A DNA stretch of 64,000 bases from Nonomuraea jabiensis. GTDB taxonomy: Bacteria; Actinomycetota; Actinomycetes; Streptosporangiales; Streptosporangiaceae. The DNA lies in the NCBI RefSeq assembly GCF_014204795.1, contig NZ_JACHMB010000001.1, positions 5,022,001-5,086,000 of the forward strand, in the 5' to 3' direction. Position numbers and translations under genes: made by a program. Each line of letters opens with the position of its first letter. Positions within the stretch are counted from its first letter, which is position 1. The notes below the pieces were generated by a model. The model had not been told where the DNA came from and ran no database searches. It worked only from the letters and a program-made list of their open reading frames with translations. Positions 33,908 to 41,960 of the stretch are shown here, one piece after another.

Positions 33908-35557
33908 ATGAGCCGCAGCGTGCGCGCGCCGCGAGGCACGACGATCACCGCCAAGGGGTGGCCGCAGGAGGCGGCGCTCCGCATGCTCCAGAACAACCTG
34001 GACCCGGAGGTCGCCGAGCACCCCGAGCAGCTGGTCGTCTACGGCGGCTCGGGCAAGGCCGCGCGTGACTGGGCGTCGTTCGACGCGCTGGTCAGGACGC
34101 TGACGACGCTCGAGGGCGACGAGACCCTCCTGGTCCAGTCGGGGCGCCCGGTGGGCGTGTTCCGCACCCATGAGTGGGCGCCCCGGGTGCTCATCGCCAA
34201 CTCCAACCTCGTGCCCGACTGGGCCAACTGGGAGGAGTTCCGGCGGCTGGAGGCGGCCGGGCTCACCATGTACGGGCAGATGACCGCCGGGTCGTGGATC
34301 TACATCGGCACGCAGGGCATCCTGCAGGGGACGTACGAGACGTTCGCGGCCGTGGCCGCCAAGCGCTTCGGTGGGTCGCTGGCCGGGACGATCACGCTGA
34401 CGGCCGGCCTAGGCGGGATGGGCGGCGCCCAGCCCCTGGCCGTCACCATGAACGGCGGCGTGGCGATCTGCGTCGACTGCGACCCGCGCTCGGTCACGCG
34501 GCGGATCGAGCACCGCTACCTCGACGTGGAGGCGTCGTCGCTGGACGAGGCGCTGCGGCTGGCGTACGCGGCGCGCGACGAGCGCCGCCCCCTTTCCATC
34601 GGGGTCGTCGCGAACGCCGCGGAGGCCGTGCCCGACCTGCTCGCCCGCGGGGCCGAGATCGACATCGTCACCGACCAGACCTCGGCGCACGACCCCCTGA
34701 TGTACCTGCCGCTGGGGGTCGCCTTCGAGGACATGGCCTCGGAGCGGGACAAGGACCCCGCCGGCTTCACCGAGCGGGCCCGGACCTCGATGGCACGGCA
34801 CGTGGAGGCGATGGTCGGGTTCAAGGACGCCGGGGCGGAGGTGTTCGACTACGGCAACTCCATCCGGGGCGAGGCGCAGCTCGCCGGGTACGGGCGGGCC
34901 TTCGACTTCCCTGGGTTCGTGCCCGCGTACATCAGGCCGCTGTTCTGCGAGGGCAAGGGCCCGTTCCGGTGGGCGGCCCTGAGCGGGGACCCCGCCGACA
35001 TCGCCGCGACCGACCGGGCCATCCTGGAGCTCTTCCCCGAGAACGAGCCACTCGCCCGGTGGATCAGGAAGGCCGGGGAGAAGGTCCACTTCCAGGGGCT
35101 GCCCGCGCGGATCTGCTGGCTCGGGTACGGCGAGCGGAACGTCGCGGGGGAGCGCTTCAACGACATGGTGGCCTCGGGCGAGCTGCAGGCGCCCATCGTG
35201 ATCGGGCGGGACCATCTCGACAGCGGCTCCGTGGCCTCGCCGTACCGCGAGACGGAGGCCATGGCGGACGGGTCGGACGCGATCGCGGACTGGCCGCTGC
35301 TGAACGCCATGCTCAACACGGCCTCGGGGGCCGCCTGGGTGTCCATCCACCACGGGGGCGGGGTCGGGATCGGGCGGTCCATCCACGCCGGCCAGGTGAC
35401 GGTGGCCGACGGGACCGCGCTGGCGGGGGAGAAGCTGAACCGCGTGCTGACCAACGACCCTGGGACGGGGGTCATGCGGCATGTGGACGCGGGGTACGAG
35501 GAGGCCGCCGACGTGGCCGCGGCCCGCGGCGTCCGCATCCCGATGCGCGACTCCTGA
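33908..35557 (+). CDS. hutU: Urocanate hydratase
   Basis: This 549-residue enzyme converts urocanate to imidazolonepropionate, the second step of histidine catabolism. It carries MYGQMTAGSWIYIGTQGILQ, GGMGGAQPLAVTMNGGVAIC (NAD site) and YGNSIRGEAQLAGYG. Catalytic residues of the family lie near GDPADI and HHGGGVGIGRSIH at the C-terminus. GGAGG lies seven bases before the ATG. hutH (the preceding step) is not in this window. The operator just upstream is shared with the downstream hut operon. Confidence 0.96.
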   Translation: MSRSVRAPRGTTITAKGWPQEAALRMLQNNLDPEVAEHPEQLVVYGGSGKAARDWASFDALVRTLTTLEGDETLLVQSGRPVGVFRTHEWAPRVLIANSNLVPDWANWEEFRRLEAAGLTMYGQMTAGSWIYIGTQGILQGTYETFAAVAAKRFGGSLAGTITLTAGLGGMGGAQPLAVTMNGGVAICVDCDPRSVTRRIEHRYLDVEASSLDEALRLAYAARDERRPLSIGVVANAAEAVPDLLARGAEIDIVTDQTSAHDPLMYLPLGVAFEDMASERDKDPAGFTERARTSMARHVEAMVGFKDAGAEVFDYGNSIRGEAQLAGYGRAFDFPGFVPAYIRPLFCEGKGPFRWAALSGDPADIAATDRAILELFPENEPLARWIRKAGEKVHFQGLPARICWLGYGERNVAGERFNDMVASGELQAPIVIGRDHLDSGSVASPYRETEAMADGSDAIADWPLLNAMLNTASGAAWVSIHHGGGVGIGRSIHAGQVTVADGTALAGEKLNRVLTNDPGTGVMRHVDAGYEEAADVAAARGVRIPMRDS

Positions 35558-35624
35558 CCCACCGCCCGCGCGCCGGCCCGCCACCCCCGCCCACCGCGCC
35601 CCCCGGCCGGCCGCTGTGCGCGTT

Positions 35625-35664
35625 GCGCCGAGCTCCGCCGCACGCCGTCTCGCCGACCCGGCGC
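35625..35664 (+). repeat. REP-like 40-bp element, copy A
   Basis: The element starts with GCGCCG and ends with its reverse complement CGGCGC. The middle holds CTCCGCCGCACGCCGTCTCG. Copies B (35713) and C (44223) have the same length and closely similar sequence. Confidence 0.65.
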
Positions 35665-35712
35665 TTGGTTCCGGGGGTGCGCGGGAGTCGCCGGCTGGCC
35701 GCCGTGCGCGTT

Positions 35713-35752
35713 GCGCCGAGCTGCACCGTACGCCGTCTCGCCGATGCGGCGC
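35713..35752 (+). repeat. REP-like 40-bp element, copy B
   Basis: Same ends (GCGCCG...CGGCGC) and same length as copy A, 88 bp away. The middle is CTGCACCGTACGCCGTCTCG. Confidence 0.65.
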
Positions 35753-36043
35753 TCGGTCGGTGGCCCGCACAGGCGATGCCGGTCCCCAGTGCGCGCGCAC
35801 GTGCTGGCCGCCGTGCGTGTGGCGCTGGGTGGCGCTGTGCGAAGGGTGCCGTGCACGTGGTGCCGTGCGCGGGACGTCGTCGGTCGGCCGCCGTGGGCGT
35901 GGCGTCGTGCGCGGGGTGCAGTGCGTGGGGTGCTGTTCGACGCCTCGCCGGCCCCGCGCGGCCGGGGGGCGTTGGTGCAGCGTGGGGTGGGGGTTGTGGG
36001 GACTGTGGGATGAGAATGCGGGGCGGGAAGCGTTGGAGGTGGC

Positions 36044-36880
36044 GTGGCGGACGGATATCACGGTGGGCTGAGCGTGCTGCTGGATGGCCGGAGGCTGTCG
36101 CCCGTGCAGCGGAGGATCGCGCACTACCTCACCGAGCATCTCGATGAGGCGATCTTCCTGTCCAGCGTGGAGCTGGCCGAGCGGGCCGGGGTGAGCCAGC
36201 CGTCCGTGACCCGGTTCGCCATGGTGCTGGGGTTCGCCGGCTACCCCGAGCTGCGGCAGGCGTTGCGGCCGCTCGTGCTGGGCGGCGCGGAGGTGGCGCG
36301 GCCGCAGGAGAGCCTGCTGCGCGGCGCCATCGACTGCGAGATCCGCAACCTCGCGATCGTCAGGGAGCGGCTGCCGGCCTTCCCGCTCAAGGAACTCGGC
36401 GAGCAGCTGGCCGCCACCGAGCCGCTGCCCGTGGTGGGGCTGCGGGTCTCCTGCGGGCTGGCCACCACCTTCGCCTACTACGCCCGCCGCATCCACCCCG
36501 ACGTGCGGCTGCTCACGCACGGCGGGTCGGAGCTGGTCGACGGGCTGCACGCGGCCCGCAGGGCGGGCGCGGAGTGGGTGGTGGCCGTGGTCCTGCCGAG
36601 GTATCCGGCGGAGGCCGTGCAGGCGCTGGAGTACGCGGAGAAGCTGGGGCTGCGCGTGGCGGCGATAACGGATAAGTCGGATTTCCCGGCGGAGGTCGTG
36701 CTGGACGCCCCCGTCGGCGACCGGCTCGTGTTCGACTCGCACGCCGCGCCGCTCGCCCTGGCCATGGCCCTGGTGGAGGCCATGGCCGACGCGGCGCCGC
36801 TGCGCACCCAGGCCCGGCTGGAGGAGTACGAGCGGATGACCGACGAGACCGGTACGTTCCTACCCGGCGATCCTGCGTAG
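36044..36880 (+). CDS. MurR/RpiR-family regulator, probable hut regulator
   Basis: This 278-residue regulator has an N-terminal RpiR helix-turn-helix (SSVELAERAGVSQPSVTRFA, about residues 41-60). A C-terminal SIS sugar-isomerase fold follows (VVGLRVSCGLATTFAYYARR). The SIS domain here may bind a histidine-pathway intermediate instead of a sugar phosphate. It starts at GTG with GGAGG upstream. It lies between hutU and the hut operon, and RpiR proteins bind palindromes of this kind, so control of both TGAATG-N4-CATTCA sites is likely. Its end overlaps the convergent permease by 21 bases. Confidence 0.87.
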   Translation: MADGYHGGLSVLLDGRRLSPVQRRIAHYLTEHLDEAIFLSSVELAERAGVSQPSVTRFAMVLGFAGYPELRQALRPLVLGGAEVARPQESLLRGAIDCEIRNLAIVRERLPAFPLKELGEQLAATEPLPVVGLRVSCGLATTFAYYARRIHPDVRLLTHGGSELVDGLHAARRAGAEWVVAVVLPRYPAEAVQALEYAEKLGLRVAAITDKSDFPAEVVLDAPVGDRLVFDSHAAPLALAMALVEAMADAAPLRTQARLEEYERMTDETGTFLPGDPA

Positions 36881-37609
36881 CGAGCGCATCGACCAGACCG
36901 TGGTGAGCGCCGCCAGCACGATGAACACCGCGAACGCGATCGGGATCGACGAGTCCGACAACCGCCCGGCGAACAGCGCCCGCCCCGCTTCGACCGCGTG
37001 GTAGAGCGGGTTGATCGGGGCGAGCGTCTGCATCCAGCCGGGCGCGAACGAGATCGGGATGAACAGCCCGGCCAGCAGCATGACCGGCAGCATGAACAGG
37101 TTGAGCGTCTGCGACATGCCGTTCTCGTCGCGTACGGTCAGCGCCAGCCCCTGGGACAGCCCCGAGGCGAACAGCCCGGTGGCGGCCATGAGCAGCAGCA
37201 CCAGCACCAGCTCGACGGCCCCGATGCGCACGCCCATCGCGATGGCCACGACGAGCACGAGGATCGCCTGGCACACCAGCACGATCATGTCCTTGGCCAC
37301 CCGCCCGAGCACGATGGCCGGCCGCCAGGCGGGGCTGACGGCGTACCGTTCGAGCGAGCCGTTACGCAGGTCGGCGATCAGCCCGAACCCCGAGAACAGC
37401 GCCCCGAAGACCGCGATCATCATCATCGACGCCGGCGTGAACATCCGCAGCGCGTCCACCGTCGAGCCGCCCGGCGTCAGCGACTTCAGCAGCGGCGCGA
37501 ACATGAGCAGGTACAGGACCGGCTGCATGATGCCGAACAGCGGCCAGATCGGGTTGCTGAACGCCTTCTTCAGCTCGTAGCCGGTGAACAGGGCGGTGTG
37601 GCGGATCAT
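36860..37609 (-). CDS. ABC-2 type transporter permease (DrrB-like)
   Basis: This 249-residue membrane protein has six helices. It opens with a cytoplasmic N-terminus (RHTALFTGYELKKAFSNPIW), and the conserved loop between helices is FGALFSGFGLIADLRNGSLE, followed by YAVSPAWRPAIVLGRV. It pairs with the preceding ATPase, whose stop overlaps its ATG by four bases. The pair resembles daunorubicin-resistance exporters; the drug is unknown. Confidence 0.9.
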   Translation of the reverse strand: MIRHTALFTGYELKKAFSNPIWPLFGIMQPVLYLLMFAPLLKSLTPGGSTVDALRMFTPASMMMIAVFGALFSGFGLIADLRNGSLERYAVSPAWRPAIVLGRVAKDMIVLVCQAILVLVVAIAMGVRIGAVELVLVLLLMAATGLFASGLSQGLALTVRDENGMSQTLNLFMLPVMLLAGLFIPISFAPGWMQTLAPINPLYHAVEAGRALFAGRLSDSSIPIAFAVFIVLAALTTVWSMRSLRRIAG

Positions 37610-38559
37610 GAGGCGGCTCCGGTGTCGCGGAGGGAACGGCCGGTCTTGGCCAGGAAGACGTCGTCGAGCGTGGAACGGTCGAGCGCGATCGAGCTCAGCC
37701 CCAGCCCCTGCTCCTCAAGGACCCGCAGCAGCGCGGGCAGCGTGTGCTCGCCGTCGTCGACGTAGACGCGTAGCAGGTCCTCGTCGACGCGGGTCTCGCG
37801 GGCGTACGGCTTGAGCGTGTCCGCGGCCCGCTCAGGGTCGTCCACCCTGAGCGTGATCACGTCGCCGGAGACCTCCCGCTTGAGCTCCCCGGGCGTGCCC
37901 TCGGCCACGACCTCTCCGTGGTCGACGATCATGAGGCGGTCGCACAGCGCGTCGGCCTCGTCGAGGTAGTGGGTGCTGAGCAGCACGCTCGTGCCGGCCT
38001 CGCGCAGCTGCCTGATGCGGTCCCAGAGGTTGGCGCGGTTCTGCGGGTCGAGGCCGGTGGTGGGCTCGTCGAGGAAGAGCAGCGGCGGGTTGTGCACCAG
38101 CCCGATCGCGATGGCCACGCGCCGCTTCTGCCCGCCCGACAGGGTACGGCCGGGGCGGTCGGCCATCTCGGTCAGGTCGAAGCGCTCCAGCACCTCCGCG
38201 GTGGCCTGCTTCGGGTCGGCCACGGAGTGGATCTTGGCGGCCATCATGATCTGGGCCCTGGCGCTCGTGGTGTCCTCCACACCGCCGGCCTGGCTCACGT
38301 ACCCGAGCTTGCGCCGGACGGCGGCGGGCTCCTTGAGCAGGTCGTGGCCCGCGATGGTGGCCCGGCCCGCGTCGGGGGCGATCAGCGTGGAGAGCATCCT
38401 GATCGTGGTGGTCTTGCCGGCCCCGTTGGGGCCGAGCACGCCGAAGATCTCGCCCTGCGCGACTTCGAGGTCCACCCCGCGGACGGCCTCCACGGTCTGC
38501 GTGCCCTTCCTGCTCCTGGTGGTGAACGTCTTCCGCAGGCCCTGCGCCTGGATGATCAT
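37606..38559 (-). CDS. ABC transporter ATP-binding protein (DrrA-like)
   Basis: This 317-residue ATPase has Walker A GPNGAGKTT, signature LSGGQKRRVAIAIGL, Walker B LLFLDEPTTGLDPQ and switch His in STHYLDEADAL. The C-terminal 70 residues are the extra regulatory domain of DrrA (DVITLRVDDPERAADTL). AAGGAG lies about ten bases before the ATG. It energises the following permease. Confidence 0.92.
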   Translation of the reverse strand: MIIQAQGLRKTFTTRSRKGTQTVEAVRGVDLEVAQGEIFGVLGPNGAGKTTTIRMLSTLIAPDAGRATIAGHDLLKEPAAVRRKLGYVSQAGGVEDTTSARAQIMMAAKIHSVADPKQATAEVLERFDLTEMADRPGRTLSGGQKRRVAIAIGLVHNPPLLFLDEPTTGLDPQNRANLWDRIRQLREAGTSVLLSTHYLDEADALCDRLMIVDHGEVVAEGTPGELKREVSGDVITLRVDDPERAADTLKPYARETRVDEDLLRVYVDDGEHTLPALLRVLEEQGLGLSSIALDRSTLDDVFLAKTGRSLRDTGAAS

Positions 38560-38593
38560 TGGGGGGTCAGCTCCTTAGGGCAATTCGTCGGCC

Positions 38594-38725
38594 TCAACCC
38601 GTTCGATGCTTGGTGCCGAGGGCGTGTCCACGGATCTCGACGCTCAGTCTGAGCTGCTGCATCCTGCCATACAGCGCCTGCGGAATCTCCTGTTTTTCCA
38701 GCCGGTCCACGAACGTCAGCGCCAC
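38594..38725 (-). pseudogene. Small open frame upstream of DrrA, possible gene remnant
   Basis: The minus strand has a 43-codon frame beginning at GTG 38725. It is coding-like in composition (ALTFVDRLEKQEIPQALYGR, then MQQLRLSVEIRGHALGTKHR) and ends 34 bases before the DrrA start. It has no clear ribosome site and I recognise no family. It may be the 3' remnant of a regulator gene displaced by the SDR gene, or a leader peptide. Confidence 0.25.
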
Positions 38726-38751
38726 CAAATTTGAGTAGCTGTCAACATCAA

Positions 38752-38767
38752 TAAGCTGACCTCCATG
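38752..38767 (+). promoter_or_regulatory. Near-leaderless promoter -10 (TAAGCT-N7-ATG)
   Basis: TAAGCT at 38752-38757 precedes the SDR ATG at 38765 by seven bases. The upstream AGCTGTCAAC and AGCTGAC words form a short direct repeat. Confidence 0.35.
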
Positions 38768-39451
38768 AACGAACGACCGACTGCGCTGGTCACAGGTGCT
38801 TCGCGCGGGATCGGCGCGGCTGTGGCCGAGGCGCTGGGCCCCACGCACCAGGTGATTCTCAACGGCCGCGACGAGGAGTCGCTGGCCGCCGTGGCGGCCG
38901 GGCTGCCCGACGCGCGGGTCTGGCCGGCGGAGCTGACGGCGCTCACGGAGGCGGACGTCGCCGGGATCGACCGGCTCGACGTGCTCGTCCACTCCGCCGG
39001 GATCAACCGGATGGGCCGGATCGCCGACCTGCCCGTGGCCGCGTGGCGCGAGACGCTGGAGGTGAACGTCGTCGCGGTCGCCGAGCTGACCCGGCTGCTG
39101 CTGCCCGCGCTGCGCACGGCCGAGGGACACGTGGTCTGCGTCAACTCGGGTTCGGGGCAGCGGGCCAACCCCGAGTGGGGCGCCTACGCGGCCAGCAAGT
39201 TCGCGCTGAAGGCGTTCGCTGATGCGCTGCGGCTGGAGGAGCCGCGGCTGCGGGTGACGACCGTCTACCCGGGCCGGACCGCCACCGACATGCAGCGCGA
39301 GCTGCGCCGCTACGAGGGCGGCGAGTTCGAGCCCGAGAAGTACCTCACGCCGCAGAGTGTGGCGCGGGCGGTGCTGGCCGCCGTCACCGCGGGCCCCGAC
39401 GCCCACCTCACCGAGCTGACCCTCCGGCCCAGGGGAGGGCCTGTCAACTGA
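38765..39451 (+). CDS. SDR family oxidoreductase
   Basis: This 228-residue short-chain dehydrogenase has NAD(P) motif TGASRGIG (residues 10-17), HSAGINRMG, and the active site pair YAASKFALKA (Tyr-x-x-x-Lys). LNGRDEE after the second strand suggests NADP. Its TGA stop forms the first three bases of the downstream hut operator. Whether it belongs to the hut pathway is unclear; it lies on the same strand before the M20 gene. Confidence 0.9.
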   Translation: MNERPTALVTGASRGIGAAVAEALGPTHQVILNGRDEESLAAVAAGLPDARVWPAELTALTEADVAGIDRLDVLVHSAGINRMGRIADLPVAAWRETLEVNVVAVAELTRLLLPALRTAEGHVVCVNSGSGQRANPEWGAYAASKFALKAFADALRLEEPRLRVTTVYPGRTATDMQRELRRYEGGEFEPEKYLTPQSVARAVLAAVTAGPDAHLTELTLRPRGGPVN

Positions 39452-39464
39452 ATGGATCCATTCA
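39449..39464 (+). promoter_or_regulatory. Hut operator copy 2 (TGAATG-N4-CATTCA)
   Basis: TGAATGGATCCATTCA repeats the arms of the hutU operator. It lies just upstream of the TACAGT -10 of the M20-hutF-hutI operon, so bound regulator would block RNA polymerase. Its first three bases are the SDR stop codon. Confidence 0.75.
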
Positions 39465-39465
39465 C

Positions 39466-39480
39466 TACAGTGGGGCCATG
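39466..39480 (+). promoter_or_regulatory. Leaderless promoter -10 (TACAGT-N6-ATG) of hut operon
   Basis: TACAGT (39466-39471) precedes the ATG at 39478 by exactly six bases. No ribosome site is present. It abuts the palindromic operator. Confidence 0.55.
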
Positions 39481-40647
39481 CTTGAACCACTCGCGCACAT
39501 AGGACGGGATCCGGCGACCGGAGGCTACGTCAGGGACGCCTGGTCGGCCGCTGACATGGAGCTACGCGAGTGGTTCGCGGGCGAGGCCGGGCGACGGGGG
39601 CTCGACCTGCGCGAAGACCGCAACGGCAACCTCTGGGCGTGGTGGGGCGACCCTTCCGGCCGCCCCGGCGTGGTGACCGGGAGCCACCTCGACTCCGTAC
39701 GGCAGGGCGGCGCGTACGACGGTCCGCTCGGGGTCGTGTCGGCCTTCGCCGCCCTGGACCTGCTGAAGGAGCGCGGGATCACGCCCGCCAGGCCGGTCGG
39801 CGTGGTCTGCTTCACCGACGAGGAGGGCGCCAGGTTCGGGGTGCCGTGCATGGGGTCGAGGCTGCTCACGGGCGTGCTGGCGCCGGAGCGGGCCCTCGCG
39901 CTCACGGACGACTCCGGCGACACGCTGGCCGACGTCCTGACGAAGGCCGGGCGGGCGCCGTACGAGCTGGGGCGGGACGACGAGACGCTCGCCACGGTCG
40001 GCACGTTCGTGGAGCTCCACGTCGAGCAGGGGCAGGCGCTGGTCCACGAGGGACGGCCGGTGGGCGTGGCCGCGGCGATCTGGCCGCACGGACGCTGGCG
40101 CTTCGATTTCCACGGCCGGGCCGACCACGCGGGCACCACCCGGCTGGCCGACCGGGACGACCCGATGCTGCCGTTCGCCCGCATGGTGCTGGCCGCCCGC
40201 GCGGGCGCGGCGCGCCGCGACGTGGTGGCCACGGTCGGCAAGGTACGCGTCGCGCCGGGCAACGCCAACGCCATCCCCGGCCTGGTCTCGGCCTGGCTCG
40301 ACGCCCGCGGGGCGGACGAGGCCGCCGTGCGCGCCCTCGTCGCCGAGCTGGCCGAGGAGGCGCCGGCCACGGTCCGGGAGGAGTCGTGGACGCCGGTCGT
40401 CGATTTCGCCGTGCCGCTCAGGGAACGCCTGGCCAGGGTCGCGGGAGGCGACACGCCCGCGCCCGTCCTGCCCACGGGGGCGGGCCACGACGCGGGGATC
40501 CTGGCCACGGCGGGCGTTCCGAGCGCGATGTTGTTCGTCAGGAACCCCACCGGCGTGTCCCATTCCCCCGACGAGCACGCCGAGCGGGCAGACTGCGAGG
40601 CGGGAGTCGTCGCACTCGCGGACGTGCTGGAGGACCTGTGCCGCTGA
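39478..40647 (+). CDS. M20-family amidohydrolase (annotated allantoate amidohydrolase-like), candidate N-formylglutamate hydrolase
   Basis: This 389-residue metallo-hydrolase has metal ligands in GSHLDSVRQGGAYDGPLGVV, the Glu-Glu pair in FTDEEGARFG, and ELHVEQGQAL, with the last ligand in HSPDEHAE. These are marks of allantoate amidohydrolase / N-carbamoyl amino acid hydrolase relatives. It is first in an operon with hutF and hutI, under the hut operator. The HutF route makes N-formyl-L-glutamate, and no HutG is present here, so this enzyme may take that step. That role is inference. Confidence 0.85.
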   Translation: MLEPLAHIGRDPATGGYVRDAWSAADMELREWFAGEAGRRGLDLREDRNGNLWAWWGDPSGRPGVVTGSHLDSVRQGGAYDGPLGVVSAFAALDLLKERGITPARPVGVVCFTDEEGARFGVPCMGSRLLTGVLAPERALALTDDSGDTLADVLTKAGRAPYELGRDDETLATVGTFVELHVEQGQALVHEGRPVGVAAAIWPHGRWRFDFHGRADHAGTTRLADRDDPMLPFARMVLAARAGAARRDVVATVGKVRVAPGNANAIPGLVSAWLDARGADEAAVRALVAELAEEAPATVREESWTPVVDFAVPLRERLARVAGGDTPAPVLPTGAGHDAGILATAGVPSAMLFVRNPTGVSHSPDEHAERADCEAGVVALADVLEDLCR

Positions 40648-41960
40648 CCTACTGGTGCGAGCAGGCCTGGCTGCCCGGCGGGGTCGCCGACGGCGTGCTC
40701 ATCGAGGTCGAGGGCGAGAGGATCGCGAGCGTCGGGCAGGGCCCGCCGGGCACGGCCGAGCGCCTGCCGGGGATCACCGTTCCCGGCCTGGCCAACGCCC
40801 ACTCCCACGCCTTCCACCGCGCGCTGCGCGGCACCGCCCAGGAGGGCAAGGGCGACTTCTGGACCTGGCGCGAGCGGATGTACGAGGTGGCGGCGGCGCT
40901 GGAACCCGACTCCTACCTGCAGCTGGCCAGGGCCGTCTACGCGGAGATGGCGCTGGCCGGGGTGACCTGCGTGGGCGAGTTCCACTACCTGCACCACGGG
41001 CCGGACGGCCGCCCGTACGACGACGCCAACGAGATGGGCCACGCCCTCGTCCGCGCGGCCCGCGAGGCGGGCCTGCGCATCGCGCTGCTCGACACCTGCT
41101 ACCTGACCGGCGGCATCGGCGCCCCGCTCACCGGGGCGCAGCTGCGCTTCACCGACGGCGACGCCGAGCGCTGGGCGGTCAGGGCCGACGACCTGGCGGC
41201 GGCCTACGAGGGGCAGCCCGACGTGGAGATCGGCGCGGCCATCCACTCGGTGCGCGCGGTGCCGCCGGAGCAGATGCCGGTCGTGGCCGAGTTCTCCCAC
41301 CGGCACGCGGGCCCCCTCCACATGCACGTGTCCGAGCAGCCGGCCGAGAACGCCGCCTGCGTGGAGATGTACGCGGCCACGCCGGTCCAGGTGCTGCACG
41401 AGCGGGGCGCCCTGGGGCCGCGTTCGACCGCCGTGCACGCCACCCACCTGACCGACGTGGACATCGAGCTGATCGCCCAGTCCCGCACGCACATCTGCAT
41501 GTGCCCCACCACCGAACGCGACCTCGCCGACGGCATCGGCCCGGCCAGGGCGGCGGCCGACCGGGGCGCGCGGATCACGCTCGGCTCCGACAGCCACGCC
41601 GTGATCGACCTGTTCGAGGAGGCGCGCGGGGTCGAGCTGGACGAGCGGCTGCGCAGCGGCAAGCGCGGCAACTGGAGCGCCGCCGACCTGCTCGCCGCCG
41701 CGACCGTCGCGGGCCACGCCTCCCTCGGGTTCCCCGACGCGGGGCTGCTGTCGCCCGGCGCGTGGGCCGACCTGGTGTCGGTACGGCTCGACTCCGTACG
41801 GACGGCGGGCGCGAGCGGGCCGGAGGCCGTGGTGTTCGCGGCCACGGCGGCGGACGTGCACTCGGTGGTCTCCGGCGGCCGCCGCGTCGTCAAGGACGGG
41901 CGGCACCGGCTCGGCGACGCCGGATCCCTGCTGGCAGAGGCGATACGGAGGGTGCGATGA
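40638..41960 (+). CDS. hutF: Formimidoylglutamate deiminase
   Basis: This 440-residue amidohydrolase-superfamily enzyme deiminates N-formimidoyl-L-glutamate to N-formylglutamate and ammonia. Metal ligands are in LANAHSHAFHRALRG, HMHVSEQPAEN and the Asp of LGSDSHAVIDLFEEAR. The GTG start at 40638 has GGAGGA upstream and overlaps the M20 gene by ten bases; the ATGA overlap with hutI follows. Length fits the family. Confidence 0.92.
   Translation: MPLTYWCEQAWLPGGVADGVLIEVEGERIASVGQGPPGTAERLPGITVPGLANAHSHAFHRALRGTAQEGKGDFWTWRERMYEVAAALEPDSYLQLARAVYAEMALAGVTCVGEFHYLHHGPDGRPYDDANEMGHALVRAAREAGLRIALLDTCYLTGGIGAPLTGAQLRFTDGDAERWAVRADDLAAAYEGQPDVEIGAAIHSVRAVPPEQMPVVAEFSHRHAGPLHMHVSEQPAENAACVEMYAATPVQVLHERGALGPRSTAVHATHLTDVDIELIAQSRTHICMCPTTERDLADGIGPARAAADRGARITLGSDSHAVIDLFEEARGVELDERLRSGKRGNWSAADLLAAATVAGHASLGFPDAGLLSPGAWADLVSVRLDSVRTAGASGPEAVVFAATAADVHSVVSGGRRVVKDGRHRLGDAGSLLAEAIRRVR

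Larger units (their letters stand above)
35558..36043. other. 486-bp intergenic region with GC-rich tandem repeats
   Basis: No convincing gene is seen. At 35609 and 35697 an 88-bp unit begins (GGCCGCTGTGCGCG and GGCCGCCGTGCGCG), conserved for about 66 bp. Two more diverged copies begin near 35806 and 35886. The long open frames across it change composition and lack starts with ribosome sites. The 3' end holds the GGAGG for the RpiR gene. Confidence 0.7.

Noticed and set aside
34174..36147. Plus-strand open frame of 657 codons crossing hutU and the following spacer
   Set aside because: The hutU reading frame is certain. This frame is an out-of-register shadow that continues by chance through GC-rich repeats.
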